Assembly (NCBI GenBank): GCA_964448135.1
Contig: CAYUVH010000063.1
Span: forward strand, 1 to 64,000
Reading direction: 5' to 3'
Source: CAYUVH01 sp964448135
GTDB taxonomy: Bacteria > Verrucomicrobiota > Verrucomicrobiia > Limisphaerales > UBA8199
DNA length: 64,000 nt
Under the pieces are notes generated by a model. That model was not told where the DNA came from, searched no databases, and saw only the letters and a list, made by a program, of their open reading frames with translations. The first letter of the stretch is position 1. Each line of letters opens with the position of its first letter. Both the position numbers and the translations under genes were made by a program. Shown in pieces: positions 25,798 through 34,461 of this stretch.

Positions 25798-28700
25798 TCA
25801 GGAGCAGCCGAGGCTTTCGCCGCAGTTGAGGCACTTGTAGCAGGCGCCGTTGCGGACGGCGACGTGGCCGCAGTTGGGACAGGTCGGGGCGTCCTTTTGG
25901 AAATGGCGCACGGCGTCGGTCAGGGATTTCACAGTGTGGTGGCCGGAGGGTCGCGCGGGTTTTTTCGGGGCGCCGGAACGTTGCACGGCGGCGGCTTCGA
26001 AAATGTCGGTCTCAGCTTCCGCGATCTGCAGGTCAGGCACCGGGCGATTTACTTTTTTTTTCTGTTCTTCCTCGAGGCCGGGAATGCCCAGCTCGGGTTG
26101 CTTGGCGTCCGGGTTGGTCGCTTCCCGGAAACCGGGAATGAACTGGATGGCGATCCAGCGGAACACGTAGTCGGTGATGGAGGCGGCGTTGCGGATGTCC
26201 GGGTTCTTGGTGAAACCGGAGGGCTCGAAACGCTGGTGGGCGAATTTCTTCACGAGGGCGTCCAAGGGCACGCCATACTGCAGCGCGAGGCTGGTGAGCG
26301 TGCCGATGCCGTCCATGAGGCCGCCGATGGTCGAACCTTCCTTGGCCATGGTGATGAAGAGTTCGCCGGGCTGGTTGTCCTCGAACAAGCCGACGGTGAG
26401 GTAGCCTTCGTGGCCGGCGATGTCGAATTTGTGGGTGATGGCGGTGCGCGTGTCCGGCAGGCGGCGGCGCAAGGGTTTGCCAGAGGTTTCCCGGCGGCGC
26501 TGCAATTCGGCTTCCAGTTCCTTGATGCGGCTTTCGAGGGTCGCGGTGTCGGCGGTGGCGGCTTTTTCGACGCCGTCGCCAGTTTTCTTGGTGTTCAGGG
26601 GCTGGGAGCGCTTCGAGCCGTCGCGGTAGATGGCGACGCACTTGAGGCCGAGTTTCCAGGCCTGGACATAGGCATCGCGGATTTCCTCGACGCTGCTTTC
26701 GGAGGGCATGTTGACGGTCTTGGAGATGGCGCCGCTGATGAAGGGTTGGGCGGCAGCCATCATGCCGAGGTGCGCGCGGTAGTGGATGCTCCGCTTGCCG
26801 CGATGGGGGCGGAAGGCGCAATCGAATACGGGCAGGTGTTCGGCCTGCAACCCGCTGGCAAAGGTCTGGCCGTCTTCCTCGACGTCTTCGATGGTGTCGA
26901 ATTTCTCGATGTGCGCGACGATTTTGACGATCGCTTCCTCGCTGTAGCCGAGGCGGTGGAGCGCGTCGGGCACGGTGCGATTGACGATCTTGAGCATGCC
27001 GCCGCCGGCGAGGAGCTTGTATTTGACGAGGGCGATGTCGGGTTCGATGCCGGTGGTATCGCAATCCATGCTGAAGGCGATGGTGCCGGTGGGCGCGAGG
27101 ACGGTGACCTGGGCGTTGCGGAAGCCGAAGGCGCGGCCGCTGGTGAGGACATTGTCCCACACGGCGCGGGCCTCGGTCTTGAGATAACCGAATTCCTCGC
27201 TGGGCTGAATGGCTTCGACGGCGTCGCGATGGAGCTGGATGACGCCGAGCATGGACTCGATGTTGTCCGGCGCGACCGGCTTGGAGACGTGCGCGCAACG
27301 GGCGTCGCGGTAGCCCTTGAACGGGCCGCTGGCAACAGCGAGGCGGGCGGATTGCTCATACGCCTGGCCGGTCATGATGGAGGTGATGGCACCGGCGAGA
27401 GCGCGGCCGGCATCGGAGTCATACGGGAAGCCGTAGCTCATGATGAGCGAGCCGAGATTGGCGTAGCCGAGACCCAGCGTGCGGTAGATGTGCGAATTCT
27501 CGGCGATTTCCTTGGTGGGATAGCTGGCGTTATCCACGAGAATTTCCTGCGCGGTGATAAAGATGCGCACGGCGGCCTTGAAGCGTTCGACGTCGAACAC
27601 GCCGTCTTCGCGCTTGAACTTCATGAGGTTCAAGGACGCGAGGTTACAGGCGGTGTTGTTGAGGAACACGTATTCGGAGCAGGGATTCGTGGAATGAATC
27701 GGCTCGGTGCCCTTGCAGGTGTGCCACTTGTGAATGGCGCCGTCGTATTGCAGGCCGGGATCGCCGCAGATCCAGGTGCCTTCAGCGACCTTGGTGAGGA
27801 GCTTGGCAGCATCCTTCTTTTCGAGGGGCTTGCCGGTGGTCACCGCGCGGGTCCACCATTCCCTGCCCTGCGTCGCGGCGGTCATGAACTCGTCGCTGAC
27901 GCGGACGGGCGGGTTTTCGTTCTGATACGTGACGCTGCCGTGGGCCTCGGCGGTGTAGGAACCGTCGTAACCCTGCTCGATCAGCGCCCAAGCCTTCTTT
28001 TCTTCCTTTTGCTTGGCGTCGATGAATTCCTCGATGTCGCCGTGCCAGTCGCGCAGGGTGTTCATCTTGGCGGCGCGCCGGGTCTTGCCGCCGGATTTCA
28101 CGACATTGGCGACCTGGTCATACACGCGGAGGAACGAGAGCGGGCCGCTGGGGCGTCCGCCGCCGCTGAGTTTTTCGCGGCTGGAACGCAACGGGCTCAG
28201 GTCGGTGCCGGTGCCGGAACCGAACTTGAAGAGCATCGCCTCGCTGCCGGCCAGGCGCATGATGGATTCCATGTCGTCACCGACCGACTGGATGAAGCAG
28301 GCGCTGCACTGCGGGTATTCGTACTGGGTGCGGGCGCGTTCGGCTTCGCCGGTCGCGGGATTGTAGAACCAGTTTCCTTTGCAGGAATTCTTACCGACGC
28401 GGTACTGATGGAACAAACCGACGTTGAACCAGACCGGGGAGTTGAACGCGCCGAACTGATTGACGGTGAGGTAAACCAATTCCTGGTAAAACGTCTCGCC
28501 GTCGGCGGCGGTAAAGTAGCCGTCCTTGATACCCCAATCGGCGATGGTGCGGCAGATACGATGCAGGAGCTGGCGGACGGAAGTCTCGCGCTCCGGCGTG
28601 TTCATCTCGCCGTAAAAATATTTCGAGACCACGACCTTGGTCGCGAGCACGGACCAGGACTTGGGGACTTCGACATTTTCCTGTTTGAAAATAACCTTGC

Positions 28701-28908
28701 CGCCTTCATCGGTGATTTCGGCGGTGCGCTTGTCCCATTCGATCTGATCGAACGGGTTGATGCCTTCCTGGCTGAATACCCGGTCCACGACGGTGGGCCG
28801 GGTGGTGGTTGCGGCTTCCTTGTTTCCGCGCCGCGGGTTGGTTGTCGTCGTCCGCCGCCGCGTGGGCGGTGCCGTTGCCGTCAGTACGTCTTCCTGTGTC
28901 TCGACCAT
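25798..28908 (-). CDS. nrdJ: Adenosylcobalamin-dependent (class II) ribonucleoside-diphosphate reductase
   Basis: 1036 aa; reduces ribonucleotides to deoxyribonucleotides with a B12 radical, oxygen-independent. ATG at 28908 has AAGGAA 7 nt upstream. Visible: FNSPVWFNVG and YPQCSACFIQSVGDDMESI (redox Cys region), FGSGTGTDLSPLRSS, the NPCSEYVFLNNTACNLASLN loop with the radical-site Cys and Glu, APTGTIAFSMDCDTTGIEP, and a C-terminal zinc ribbon TCPNCGHVAVRNGACYKC...CGES. The last residues (CGESLGCS) hold the Cys pair that passes electrons. Length fits the long verrucomicrobial/cyanobacterial-type NrdJ. No cobalamin riboswitch was found in its 5' gap. The C-terminal TSCPD-like insertion (ITHKFDIAGHEGYLTVGLFE) is also present. 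Confidence 0.95.
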   Translation of the reverse strand: MVETQEDVLTATAPPTRRRTTTTNPRRGNKEAATTTRPTVVDRVFSQEGINPFDQIEWDKRTAEITDEGGKVIFKQENVEVPKSWSVLATKVVVSKYFYGEMNTPERETSVRQLLHRICRTIADWGIKDGYFTAADGETFYQELVYLTVNQFGAFNSPVWFNVGLFHQYRVGKNSCKGNWFYNPATGEAERARTQYEYPQCSACFIQSVGDDMESIMRLAGSEAMLFKFGSGTGTDLSPLRSSREKLSGGGRPSGPLSFLRVYDQVANVVKSGGKTRRAAKMNTLRDWHGDIEEFIDAKQKEEKKAWALIEQGYDGSYTAEAHGSVTYQNENPPVRVSDEFMTAATQGREWWTRAVTTGKPLEKKDAAKLLTKVAEGTWICGDPGLQYDGAIHKWHTCKGTEPIHSTNPCSEYVFLNNTACNLASLNLMKFKREDGVFDVERFKAAVRIFITAQEILVDNASYPTKEIAENSHIYRTLGLGYANLGSLIMSYGFPYDSDAGRALAGAITSIMTGQAYEQSARLAVASGPFKGYRDARCAHVSKPVAPDNIESMLGVIQLHRDAVEAIQPSEEFGYLKTEARAVWDNVLTSGRAFGFRNAQVTVLAPTGTIAFSMDCDTTGIEPDIALVKYKLLAGGGMLKIVNRTVPDALHRLGYSEEAIVKIVAHIEKFDTIEDVEEDGQTFASGLQAEHLPVFDCAFRPHRGKRSIHYRAHLGMMAAAQPFISGAISKTVNMPSESSVEEIRDAYVQAWKLGLKCVAIYRDGSKRSQPLNTKKTGDGVEKAATADTATLESRIKELEAELQRRRETSGKPLRRRLPDTRTAITHKFDIAGHEGYLTVGLFEDNQPGELFITMAKEGSTIGGLMDGIGTLTSLALQYGVPLDALVKKFAHQRFEPSGFTKNPDIRNAASITDYVFRWIAIQFIPGFREATNPDAKQPELGIPGLEEEQKKKVNRPVPDLQIAEAETDIFEAAAVQRSGAPKKPARPSGHHTVKSLTDAVRHFQKDAPTCPNCGHVAVRNGACYKCLNCGESLGCS

Positions 28909-29100
28909 GTTCGGTTCCTTCCAGTTACCAAGTTAACCATCCGCCGTTCGCCGAGAAAATCATTGCGTCGTTAAAACTGCAAAAACATCAGAAAAGCTCG
29001 GAAAAACGGTATGTTTTTAAGATTGCGATCACCCCATTAGTGGGGGAACACGGTAACCTTAACCACCACCTATAGGGCCGACAAGAGTTTTTTCGAAAAA

Positions 29101-29137
29101 TTCACGCAATCGTTATAATCGAGGAAATTGGCGTGAA
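29101..29137. promoter_or_regulatory. Inverted repeat around a TATAAT-like box, upstream of nrdJ
   Basis: TTCACGC (29101-29107) and GCGTGAA (29131-29137) are perfect inverted arms enclosing TTATAAT on the plus strand, read as ATTATAA on the minus strand towards nrdJ. Two small hairpins (CCCCATTAGTGGGG at 29032 and AAAAAC-GTTTTT at 29002) lie between it and the start codon. A regulated promoter about 200 nt upstream is possible. No canonical NrdR box or cobalamin box was recognised. Confidence 0.25.
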
Positions 29138-29178
29138 ATTCGGCGCGAAAACTTTGAACGCGCGCAAAAAAATCCCGG

Positions 29179-30663
29179 CTAGTCTTGCTCGGAATGGGAC
29201 TTTTTTCGGGGATTATATTTGCGGACGGGCTCGATGGTTTTGGGCCGCGCGCGGGGTAATAGCACCAAGGGGCAGCCCTCGTATCCGAAAGCCGCGCGCA
29301 ACTGACCAGCGAGATGCTTTTTGTAGGACTCGGAGAAAAGTTCCGAGCGATTGACGAAGAGCAAAAACGTGGGCGGCGCCAGGCGGACCTGGGTGGCGTA
29401 GAAGAATTTCAGGCGGTGGCCGCGGGCACTGACTGGCTGGCGACGCTCCACGGCGTCCTGCAGAGTGCGGTTCAGGATGGCGGTGGGAATTTTCTGGCGC
29501 AACTGGCGGGCGACGTAGCAAACCGTTTCGAGCAGGCGATCCAGGTGGAAACCGGATTTTGCGGAGGTGAAAATCACGGGAGCGTAATCGAGGAAGAAGA
29601 GATGTTCCTGAACCCACTGGGCGAACTCGGTCAGGGTGGTCATGGGTTCATTGCCCTGGTGATGCTCCTTGCGCTCGCGGCGGGCAATTTCCTTCTTGCG
29701 GGCTTCGAGCACGGATCCTTCCACCAAATCCCATTTATTGACGACGATAATGCAGGCCTTGTTCGCCTCGTTGATTTTGTCGCCGACTTTTTTGTCCTGC
29801 TCGGTGATGCCGGTTTCGGCGTCCAGGACCAGAATGACGATGTCGCAGCGCGTGATGGAATCCTCGGCGCGTTTGACGCTGAAGAACTCAACGGAATCGT
29901 TCACGCGCCGGGATTTGCGCATGCCAGCCGTGTCGATGAGCACGCAGGATTCGTGGTTCTCACCGCTGGCAATGACGAAGGGGACGTCCACGGAATCGCG
30001 CGTGGTGCCTGGGATCGGGCTCACGACGACGCGTTCGGAACGGGTCAGGGCGTTGACGATGGAGGATTTGCCGACGTTGGGCCGGCCGACGATGGCCAGC
30101 TTGAGTGGTGGCGCTTCTTTCCCAGCGCCCTCAGCCTTGGGTTCATCTTCAGCGGAAAACGGCAACATGGCCACGGCTGCGTCCATGAGTGGGTGGATCC
30201 CTTCACCGTGGATGGCGCTGACAGGAATGATCTTCTCGAAACCAAGCTGGGAGAATTCCAGCGCCGCGGTTTCCAGGCGCGGCGTATCCACCTTGTTTGC
30301 GGCGATGATGACGTTCTTGCCGCTGCGGCGCAGGCGTTGGGCGGCTTCGCGGTCCAAAGGGACAATGCCTTCCTGAACGTTCACCACCAAAATGATGACG
30401 TGGGCGGCTTCTATGGCGATTTCGACCTGTTCGAGAGCAGCTTTAACGATAACGTCATCTGATTTCTCGCCTCTAAGCAGCCCAATGCCGCCGGTGTCCA
30501 CCAAAGTAAAGGTCCGCCCGCGCCAATCGGCTTCGGCGGCCACGCGGTCGCGGGTAACGCCGGGTTGGTCGTGAACAATGGCGATGCGCCGGCCGACGAT
30601 GCGGTTGAAGAGCGCGGATTTGCCGACGTTGGGTCGGCCGACGATGGCAATCAGGCCGGGCAT
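29179..30663 (-). CDS. der: Ribosome-assembly GTPase Der (EngA)
   Basis: 494 aa with two tandem GTPase domains and a KH-like C-terminal domain, the defining Der layout. Domain 1: GRPNVGKSALFNRI, VDTGGI, NKVD. Domain 2: GRPNVGKSSIVNAL, IPGTTRDSVDVPF, IDTAGMRKSRRV, VVNKWDLVE, SAKSG. It acts in the cytoplasm on 50S subunit maturation and is normally essential. ATG at 30663 was chosen because it starts MPGLIAIVGRPNVG, although the frame stays open to 31344. The start lies 13 nt inside the preceding uronate-isomerase-like gene, so the two are translationally coupled. Confidence 0.96.
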   Translation of the reverse strand: MPGLIAIVGRPNVGKSALFNRIVGRRIAIVHDQPGVTRDRVAAEADWRGRTFTLVDTGGIGLLRGEKSDDVIVKAALEQVEIAIEAAHVIILVVNVQEGIVPLDREAAQRLRRSGKNVIIAANKVDTPRLETAALEFSQLGFEKIIPVSAIHGEGIHPLMDAAVAMLPFSAEDEPKAEGAGKEAPPLKLAIVGRPNVGKSSIVNALTRSERVVVSPIPGTTRDSVDVPFVIASGENHESCVLIDTAGMRKSRRVNDSVEFFSVKRAEDSITRCDIVILVLDAETGITEQDKKVGDKINEANKACIIVVNKWDLVEGSVLEARKKEIARRERKEHHQGNEPMTTLTEFAQWVQEHLFFLDYAPVIFTSAKSGFHLDRLLETVCYVARQLRQKIPTAILNRTLQDAVERRQPVSARGHRLKFFYATQVRLAPPTFLLFVNRSELFSESYKKHLAGQLRAAFGYEGCPLVLLPRARPKTIEPVRKYNPRKKSHSEQD

Positions 30664-31916
30664 GAGCAAAAGCGCTCGAAGGCGCCTCCAAAAAGGTCTT
30701 TGACGTCCCGCTCGATTTCCTCGGGCTTCACCTGCCAACCGGTGCGGGCGAGAGCGGAATATTCTTCGACGAGCACGCGCGCCAGGACCTCGCGGGTGTG
30801 ACGCCATTTGTAGATGACCTGGTCCAGCACGCGCGCGTCGGAGTGCTGCGGCGTGAAGCTCAGGCCGAGGAGTTCGAGGCGCAGGCGGGTGATTTCCTCG
30901 ATCAGGCTGGGGACGTTGGTGAACCACCAGCAGCCGAACAGGTGGAGATTGCGGAATTTGCGCGAGAGCACGGCGGCTTCGTGCTGGTTTTCGCGCGACA
31001 GGAGCGTGACGGCGAAGCGATTTTCCGGGAACGCGGCGCAAAGATTTCTGAGGGCCGATAAATCGCTGGCGGCCACGCCGTCGCCGGCGAGTTTGAGGCG
31101 CGGATTGACAGCCCGCGTGACGCCGAGCATGAGCGCCATGGGTTGGTTGTGTTCGCGGCAATGGGGCAACACCGCCTTCTCCAGCAGGCGGCTGGTGAGG
31201 TTGTCCGCGGGAAACGCGAACTCCGGCGGGAGCGAAACCATGGCGTAGCGCGAGCCGATGCGTTTGGTCCAATCGGCCAGAAAGCGGCGAACTTCGTCGA
31301 AAGTCTTCTGGGAAGTAGCATCGGCATCCACCTGGTAGCCCCATTTAAACAGGGCCGGCGCGGCGTCCGCCCACGAAAGCAGGAGCGGATCGATGCGCAG
31401 GGCGGAGAGGAAACGCGGATCGCGTGGAAAGCCTTTTTCCCAGACCGGGCGTTCCAGGTCATCGAACGGAGAGTTCGTCATGTAGACGCGGCTGACACCG
31501 GCAAGGTCGAGGCAGCGGGTGACGTGGTTCTCCACGGTTTGGGTCGCGAACCAGCTTCGCAGGGCCGGGAGGTCCCTTTTTTTCACGTCCAGACCGAGTA
31601 AATGCAAAGTGGTCAGGACTCCGCGGCAGGCTTCGGAGATCGGTGAATGCTTGATGAAGAGCTCATCCCAGATGAGTTCGGCCTGGGCCGGTTTCGGGAG
31701 AGACCAAAACTTATCGTAAGGCAGGTCGGAAAAACGAAAATTCTCAGCGACGAGGTAATGATAGACAAGCAGGTCATCAATGCCCCACAGCAGCAGATCG
31801 TGAAATGCGGGATCGTACAGGTGCGTGTGGATGTCCACGACCGGGGTGGACATGACAATATCCTCGATCTGCTTCGCGAAAGGAACGCGCGCCGCTTCTG
31901 CCAAGATGGTTTTCAC
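30651..31916 (-). CDS. Uronate/glucuronate isomerase-like amidohydrolase-fold protein
   Basis: 421 aa, TIM-barrel metal-dependent family. VVDIHTHLYDP near residue 26 gives the HxH metal motif; further family marks are LLLWGIDDLLVYHYLVAE, FGCWWFTNVPSLIEEITRLR, FTPQHSDARVLDQVIYKWRHTR and a C-terminal ERDVKDLFGGAFERF. These match the glucuronate-isomerase (UxaC-related) proteins common in Planctomycetota and Verrucomicrobiota, somewhat shorter than classical UxaC. Expected reaction is interconversion of glucuronate and fructuronate, but no other uronate pathway gene is nearby, so the substrate is uncertain. Start GTG at 31916 has no clear ribosome-binding site; an ATG at residue 22 (MSTPVVDIHTH) is an alternative. 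It overlaps der. Confidence 0.8.
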   Translation of the reverse strand: MKTILAEAARVPFAKQIEDIVMSTPVVDIHTHLYDPAFHDLLLWGIDDLLVYHYLVAENFRFSDLPYDKFWSLPKPAQAELIWDELFIKHSPISEACRGVLTTLHLLGLDVKKRDLPALRSWFATQTVENHVTRCLDLAGVSRVYMTNSPFDDLERPVWEKGFPRDPRFLSALRIDPLLLSWADAAPALFKWGYQVDADATSQKTFDEVRRFLADWTKRIGSRYAMVSLPPEFAFPADNLTSRLLEKAVLPHCREHNQPMALMLGVTRAVNPRLKLAGDGVAASDLSALRNLCAAFPENRFAVTLLSRENQHEAAVLSRKFRNLHLFGCWWFTNVPSLIEEITRLRLELLGLSFTPQHSDARVLDQVIYKWRHTREVLARVLVEEYSALARTGWQVKPEEIERDVKDLFGGAFERFCSCPA

Positions 31917-32032
31917 AGAAGGGGCAGCCTAGCAGAAACGCGGGGATGAAGCGATGAGAAATTACGAGCGGCCATCGGCAGCCAGCCGGTTTGCCACATG
32001 ACAAATCCAACGTGGGCGGTTAGATTTCCCGC

Positions 32033-32257
32033 ATGAGCAAAGTGGAGATCATGCAGGAGTTATCCCGGCTTACCAAAGCTGAACGGCATGAGATTCGCGT
32101 CCGATTGGCTGAGATGGACGGCGACGGCTGGCTGGACGAGGATGACCCGCTTAGTGAGGAAGACAAAAGGCTGATTGACGCGCGGCTGGCGGAGCATGAC
32201 GCGAACCCGAAATCGTCGATTTCGTTAGAAGAATTCAAGGCTCGAATCAAGGAATAG
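32033..32257 (+). CDS. Antitoxin, addiction-module (Unstab_antitox-like) family
   Basis: 74 aa, acidic. MSKVEIMQELSRLTKAERHEIRVRL resembles the helical N-terminus of addiction-module component proteins (PF09720 type), and the tail SISLEEFKARIKE is the usual toxin-wrapping helix. It should bind and neutralise the RelE/ParE-type toxin encoded 8 bp downstream and, as a complex, repress its own promoter. The promoter must lie in the 116 bp before it. The call rests on size, charge and pairing as well as motif. Confidence 0.8.
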   Translation: MSKVEIMQELSRLTKAERHEIRVRLAEMDGDGWLDEDDPLSEEDKRLIDARLAEHDANPKSSISLEEFKARIKE

Positions 32258-32265
32258 GTTGCTCG

Positions 32266-32592
32266 GTGAGCTTCCGGTTGGAATTTCGGCCCGAGGTCGC
32301 AGCGGATGTTCGCAAGGCGGCAACTTGGTATGACAAGCGGGAACCGGGACTGGGCGCGAGATTCAAAGCGACCGTACAGACTCGTATCGAATTACTGCTT
32401 CAGCAGCCTCGGTTGCCGCGAATTCGAGATGAAACCAGAGGTGTGCGGTGGGTTTTTCCGACCCCTTTCCCGTACCGAATTGTTTATCGGGTCAGCGGAC
32501 AAGTCGTGCTGATAATCGCCGTGATTCACTCGGCCCGCCAGGAGCGCCGCTGGAAAAATCGCGCCGGATTTGCCAGTGGAGGCTACGGATGA
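32266..32592 (+). CDS. RelE/ParE-family toxin
   Basis: 108 aa from GTG at 32266. FRLEFRPEVAADVRKAATWYDKREPGLGARFKATVQ is the ParE/RelE superfamily N-terminal helix pair; RWVFPTPFPYRIVYRVSGQVVLIIAVIHSARQERRW is the typical beta-sheet ending in the HSARQ...W motif. Such toxins either cut ribosome-bound mRNA (RelE) or poison gyrase (ParE); HSAR..RRW favours the ParE side. Co-transcribed with its antitoxin. Its stop is 3 bp from the stop of the convergent CHAD gene. Confidence 0.85.
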   Translation: MSFRLEFRPEVAADVRKAATWYDKREPGLGARFKATVQTRIELLLQQPRLPRIRDETRGVRWVFPTPFPYRIVYRVSGQVVLIIAVIHSARQERRWKNRAGFASGGYG

Positions 32593-32595
32593 AAC

Positions 32596-33681
32596 TTACG
32601 CCGCCTGCGAGAAATCCCCCAACCCCGCCACCTCGCGGAAGTCATCCGGGGGCCAGAAATCGAGCAACTGGCTGGCGGAAGTGAGAAAAATCTGCAAAGC
32701 TTGGGCGCGGCGGCGGGCAATGTGGCGGGCGAAATTGCGCAGGAGCGACTTGCTGCCGGGATATTTTGCCGTAAACGATTCCAGAAGTTCCTGAATGATT
32801 TCCAAGTCCTGGAGATCACCCATGCGGCGCTGGTAATCCGTAAGTTTTCGCAATTGGGCTTCGTCCATGCCAGTAAAGGCCGGGGAAAGTGTCTCCACCA
32901 TGTAACGGAATTTCTTGAACGCAATGCGCGTGGCGTGGACAGTCTTAAGGTTGGCCGGATCAACGGCGCGAAGGCGCCTGGTGACTTCGGCGAAGGCCTG
33001 GCCGGCCGAGCGGTAAATAGAGGAGATCAGTTGCTGGCGGGAAGGCCCCGGCCCGGCGCTGGAGGCCAGCTCACGGCACAGGCCGAGCGTCCAATTCTCC
33101 AGCTTGCGGGTTTTGCAATCCTTGATTTTTTCCGCGAGCCCGGCGTCGAGACGTTTCTCGGCGCGGCGCAGTTCGTTGCGCAGCACCAGCAACTCCGGAA
33201 ACCGTTTGAGCTCGCCCTCGACAAATTTCCGCATGACGTGGGTGTCGCGCAACGGCCCCAGGGCCTTGAGGTGGCGCTTGAGCAGGCGGCGGGATTTTTC
33301 GGCGTTGCTTCCCGGAATCAGGCACTCAAACAAAACGTATTGCGCGATCAACCGCCGCGAAGCCACGCGCAGCTCGTGAACCGAACATTCCGAAAACGCT
33401 CGCTGGCAGTCCTCCAATTGCTCGTGGTAGGTCCGCCAGCGGGAAAGCATCACGTCCGCCAGATACAGCCCGGGGTGTTCAGGAAGTTTGCGCGATCGTT
33501 CAGCCGCCGATTTCGGCGCCGTACAGTGCGCGCTCTTGCGGACGGCACGAAGTTTGGGAGCCGCCCGGCGCGAACGGGAAATCCGATGGCTGGGTGCGCG
33601 CCAGGACGTCGGCAACGGAGGCGGGGCCTGTCGCGTCACAATGTGCGAGAGCGGGATGGAATGATCTATCGAACCGGACAT
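32596..33681 (-). CDS. CHAD-domain protein
   Basis: 361 aa. The first ~85 residues are basic and low-complexity; from about residue 90 lies a CHAD domain (PF05235) of helices with conserved His and Lys/Arg: ECSVHELRVASRRLIA, LGPLRDTHVMRKF, TVHATRIAFKKFRYMVE and QRRMGDLQDLEII. CHAD domains bind inorganic polyphosphate and target proteins to polyphosphate granules. No CYTH or polyphosphate kinase gene is adjacent. It is divergent from the Lys/Ala-rich histone-like gene; the 288 bp between contain an inverted repeat. ATG at 33681. Confidence 0.88.
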   Translation of the reverse strand: MSGSIDHSIPLSHIVTRQAPPPLPTSWRAPSHRISRSRRAAPKLRAVRKSAHCTAPKSAAERSRKLPEHPGLYLADVMLSRWRTYHEQLEDCQRAFSECSVHELRVASRRLIAQYVLFECLIPGSNAEKSRRLLKRHLKALGPLRDTHVMRKFVEGELKRFPELLVLRNELRRAEKRLDAGLAEKIKDCKTRKLENWTLGLCRELASSAGPGPSRQQLISSIYRSAGQAFAEVTRRLRAVDPANLKTVHATRIAFKKFRYMVETLSPAFTGMDEAQLRKLTDYQRRMGDLQDLEIIQELLESFTAKYPGSKSLLRNFARHIARRRAQALQIFLTSASQLLDFWPPDDFREVAGLGDFSQAA

Positions 33682-33783
33682 GGGATTTTTCTCGGTTGCG
33701 TCTCGCGATTGTTAGGCTGCGGCTTCACTCGAAACAACATAACCCGCCACGTTGGGGAGTGCCGCCAGCCGGGAAGAGAATAT

Positions 33784-33847
33784 CTATTCACCTCCAGCTC
33801 TGACAAAGAGAACATATTCACATGTTGTTAACATCGGTTGTGAATAG
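33784..33847. promoter_or_regulatory. TATTCACA inverted repeat with extra half site
   Basis: TATTCACA (33815-33822) and TGTGAATA (33839-33846) are perfect inverted arms, 16 bp apart, centred on the GTTAAC palindrome inside TGTTAACA (33826-33833). A third similar site, CTATTCACC, lies at 33784-33792. The position between the divergent CHAD and histone-like genes suggests an operator for one or both. The sites also resemble DnaA boxes at 7-8 of 9 positions. Confidence 0.4.
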
Positions 33848-33969
33848 CGGTAAATGTCACAAACTAAGGCTTGAATCCGCAAAAGCGGCCAGCGCAAGCT
33901 TGGTTGATCCCGGCAGGGCGCGTGAAATTCGGGGACGAATCGCAGGGAAATTTTTCAGGAGAAACAGAC

Positions 33970-34410
33970 ATGGCCATAAAAGCAAGCAACAGCAAACCGG
34001 CGGCGGCCAACGGGCGAACGCTCATTCTCCGGGCGGCCGCGGCCGAGAAAGCTTTCAAAGCGGCGCGGCAATTGTCCCGCCTGGCGAAAGCGCGGTATAA
34101 GGCAGCGCGAAAAGCATTCAAGCAAGCGCGCAAAGTCGCGCGTCACGCGCGCAAGGCGGCCAAGGAAGCGGCCAAGGCCTTGAAGGCCCGCATGCGCAAG
34201 CCGCTCGCGAAACCCAGCCAGCCAAAAGCGCCGGCGCCCAAGACCAACCCGGCTCCGAAAAAGAAAACTTCCAAGCCGGCAAAGCGTCCCGCCGTCCGGC
34301 GAGCGAAAAAAGTTTCACCGCCGGTGATGCGGCCGGTCGAAATTGCGGAGCCACCCGTGGTCGTTTCGAATCCCACGCCTCCGCCGCCGGAGGGAAGTCC
34401 GACCGAGTGA
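33970..34410 (+). CDS. Lys/Ala-rich histone H1-like protein
   Basis: 146 aa from ATG at 33970, which has AGGAG 8 nt upstream; the open frame begins earlier but lacks such a site. The N-terminal 80 residues are a long run of Ala, Lys and Arg with an AAKAARKAF-like period (for example KARYKAARKAFKQARKVARH), predicted helical and strongly basic. A Pro/Lys-rich middle (PKAPAPKTNPAPKKK) and an acidic-tipped Pro tail (PPPPEGSPTE) follow. It resembles bacterial H1-like (HctB/AlgP type) proteins that bind DNA or other polyanions. No enzyme motif. It is divergent from the CHAD gene. Confidence 0.75.
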   Translation: MAIKASNSKPAAANGRTLILRAAAAEKAFKAARQLSRLAKARYKAARKAFKQARKVARHARKAAKEAAKALKARMRKPLAKPSQPKAPAPKTNPAPKKKTSKPAKRPAVRRAKKVSPPVMRPVEIAEPPVVVSNPTPPPPEGSPTE

Positions 34411-34461
34411 GCCAGGCAGCGGTTGCAGGTTGAAGGTTACGGAGTTGCCGTGGAGTAAGGG

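Noticed and set aside
25864..28974. A 1036-codon plus-strand frame directly opposite nrdJ
   Set aside because: It is antisense to a clear class II ribonucleotide reductase, has no recognisable motif, and its length follows from the absence of certain codons in the GC-rich sense gene.
28909..29178. A cobalamin riboswitch before the B12-dependent nrdJ
   Set aside because: No B12-box-like segment or matching helices were found on the minus strand; only small unrelated hairpins.
33784..33847. A replication origin from DnaA-box-like TATTCACA sites
   Set aside because: Sites match DnaA boxes only at 7-8 of 9 bases, are few, and no dnaA, dnaN or gidA gene is near. An operator is the simpler reading.
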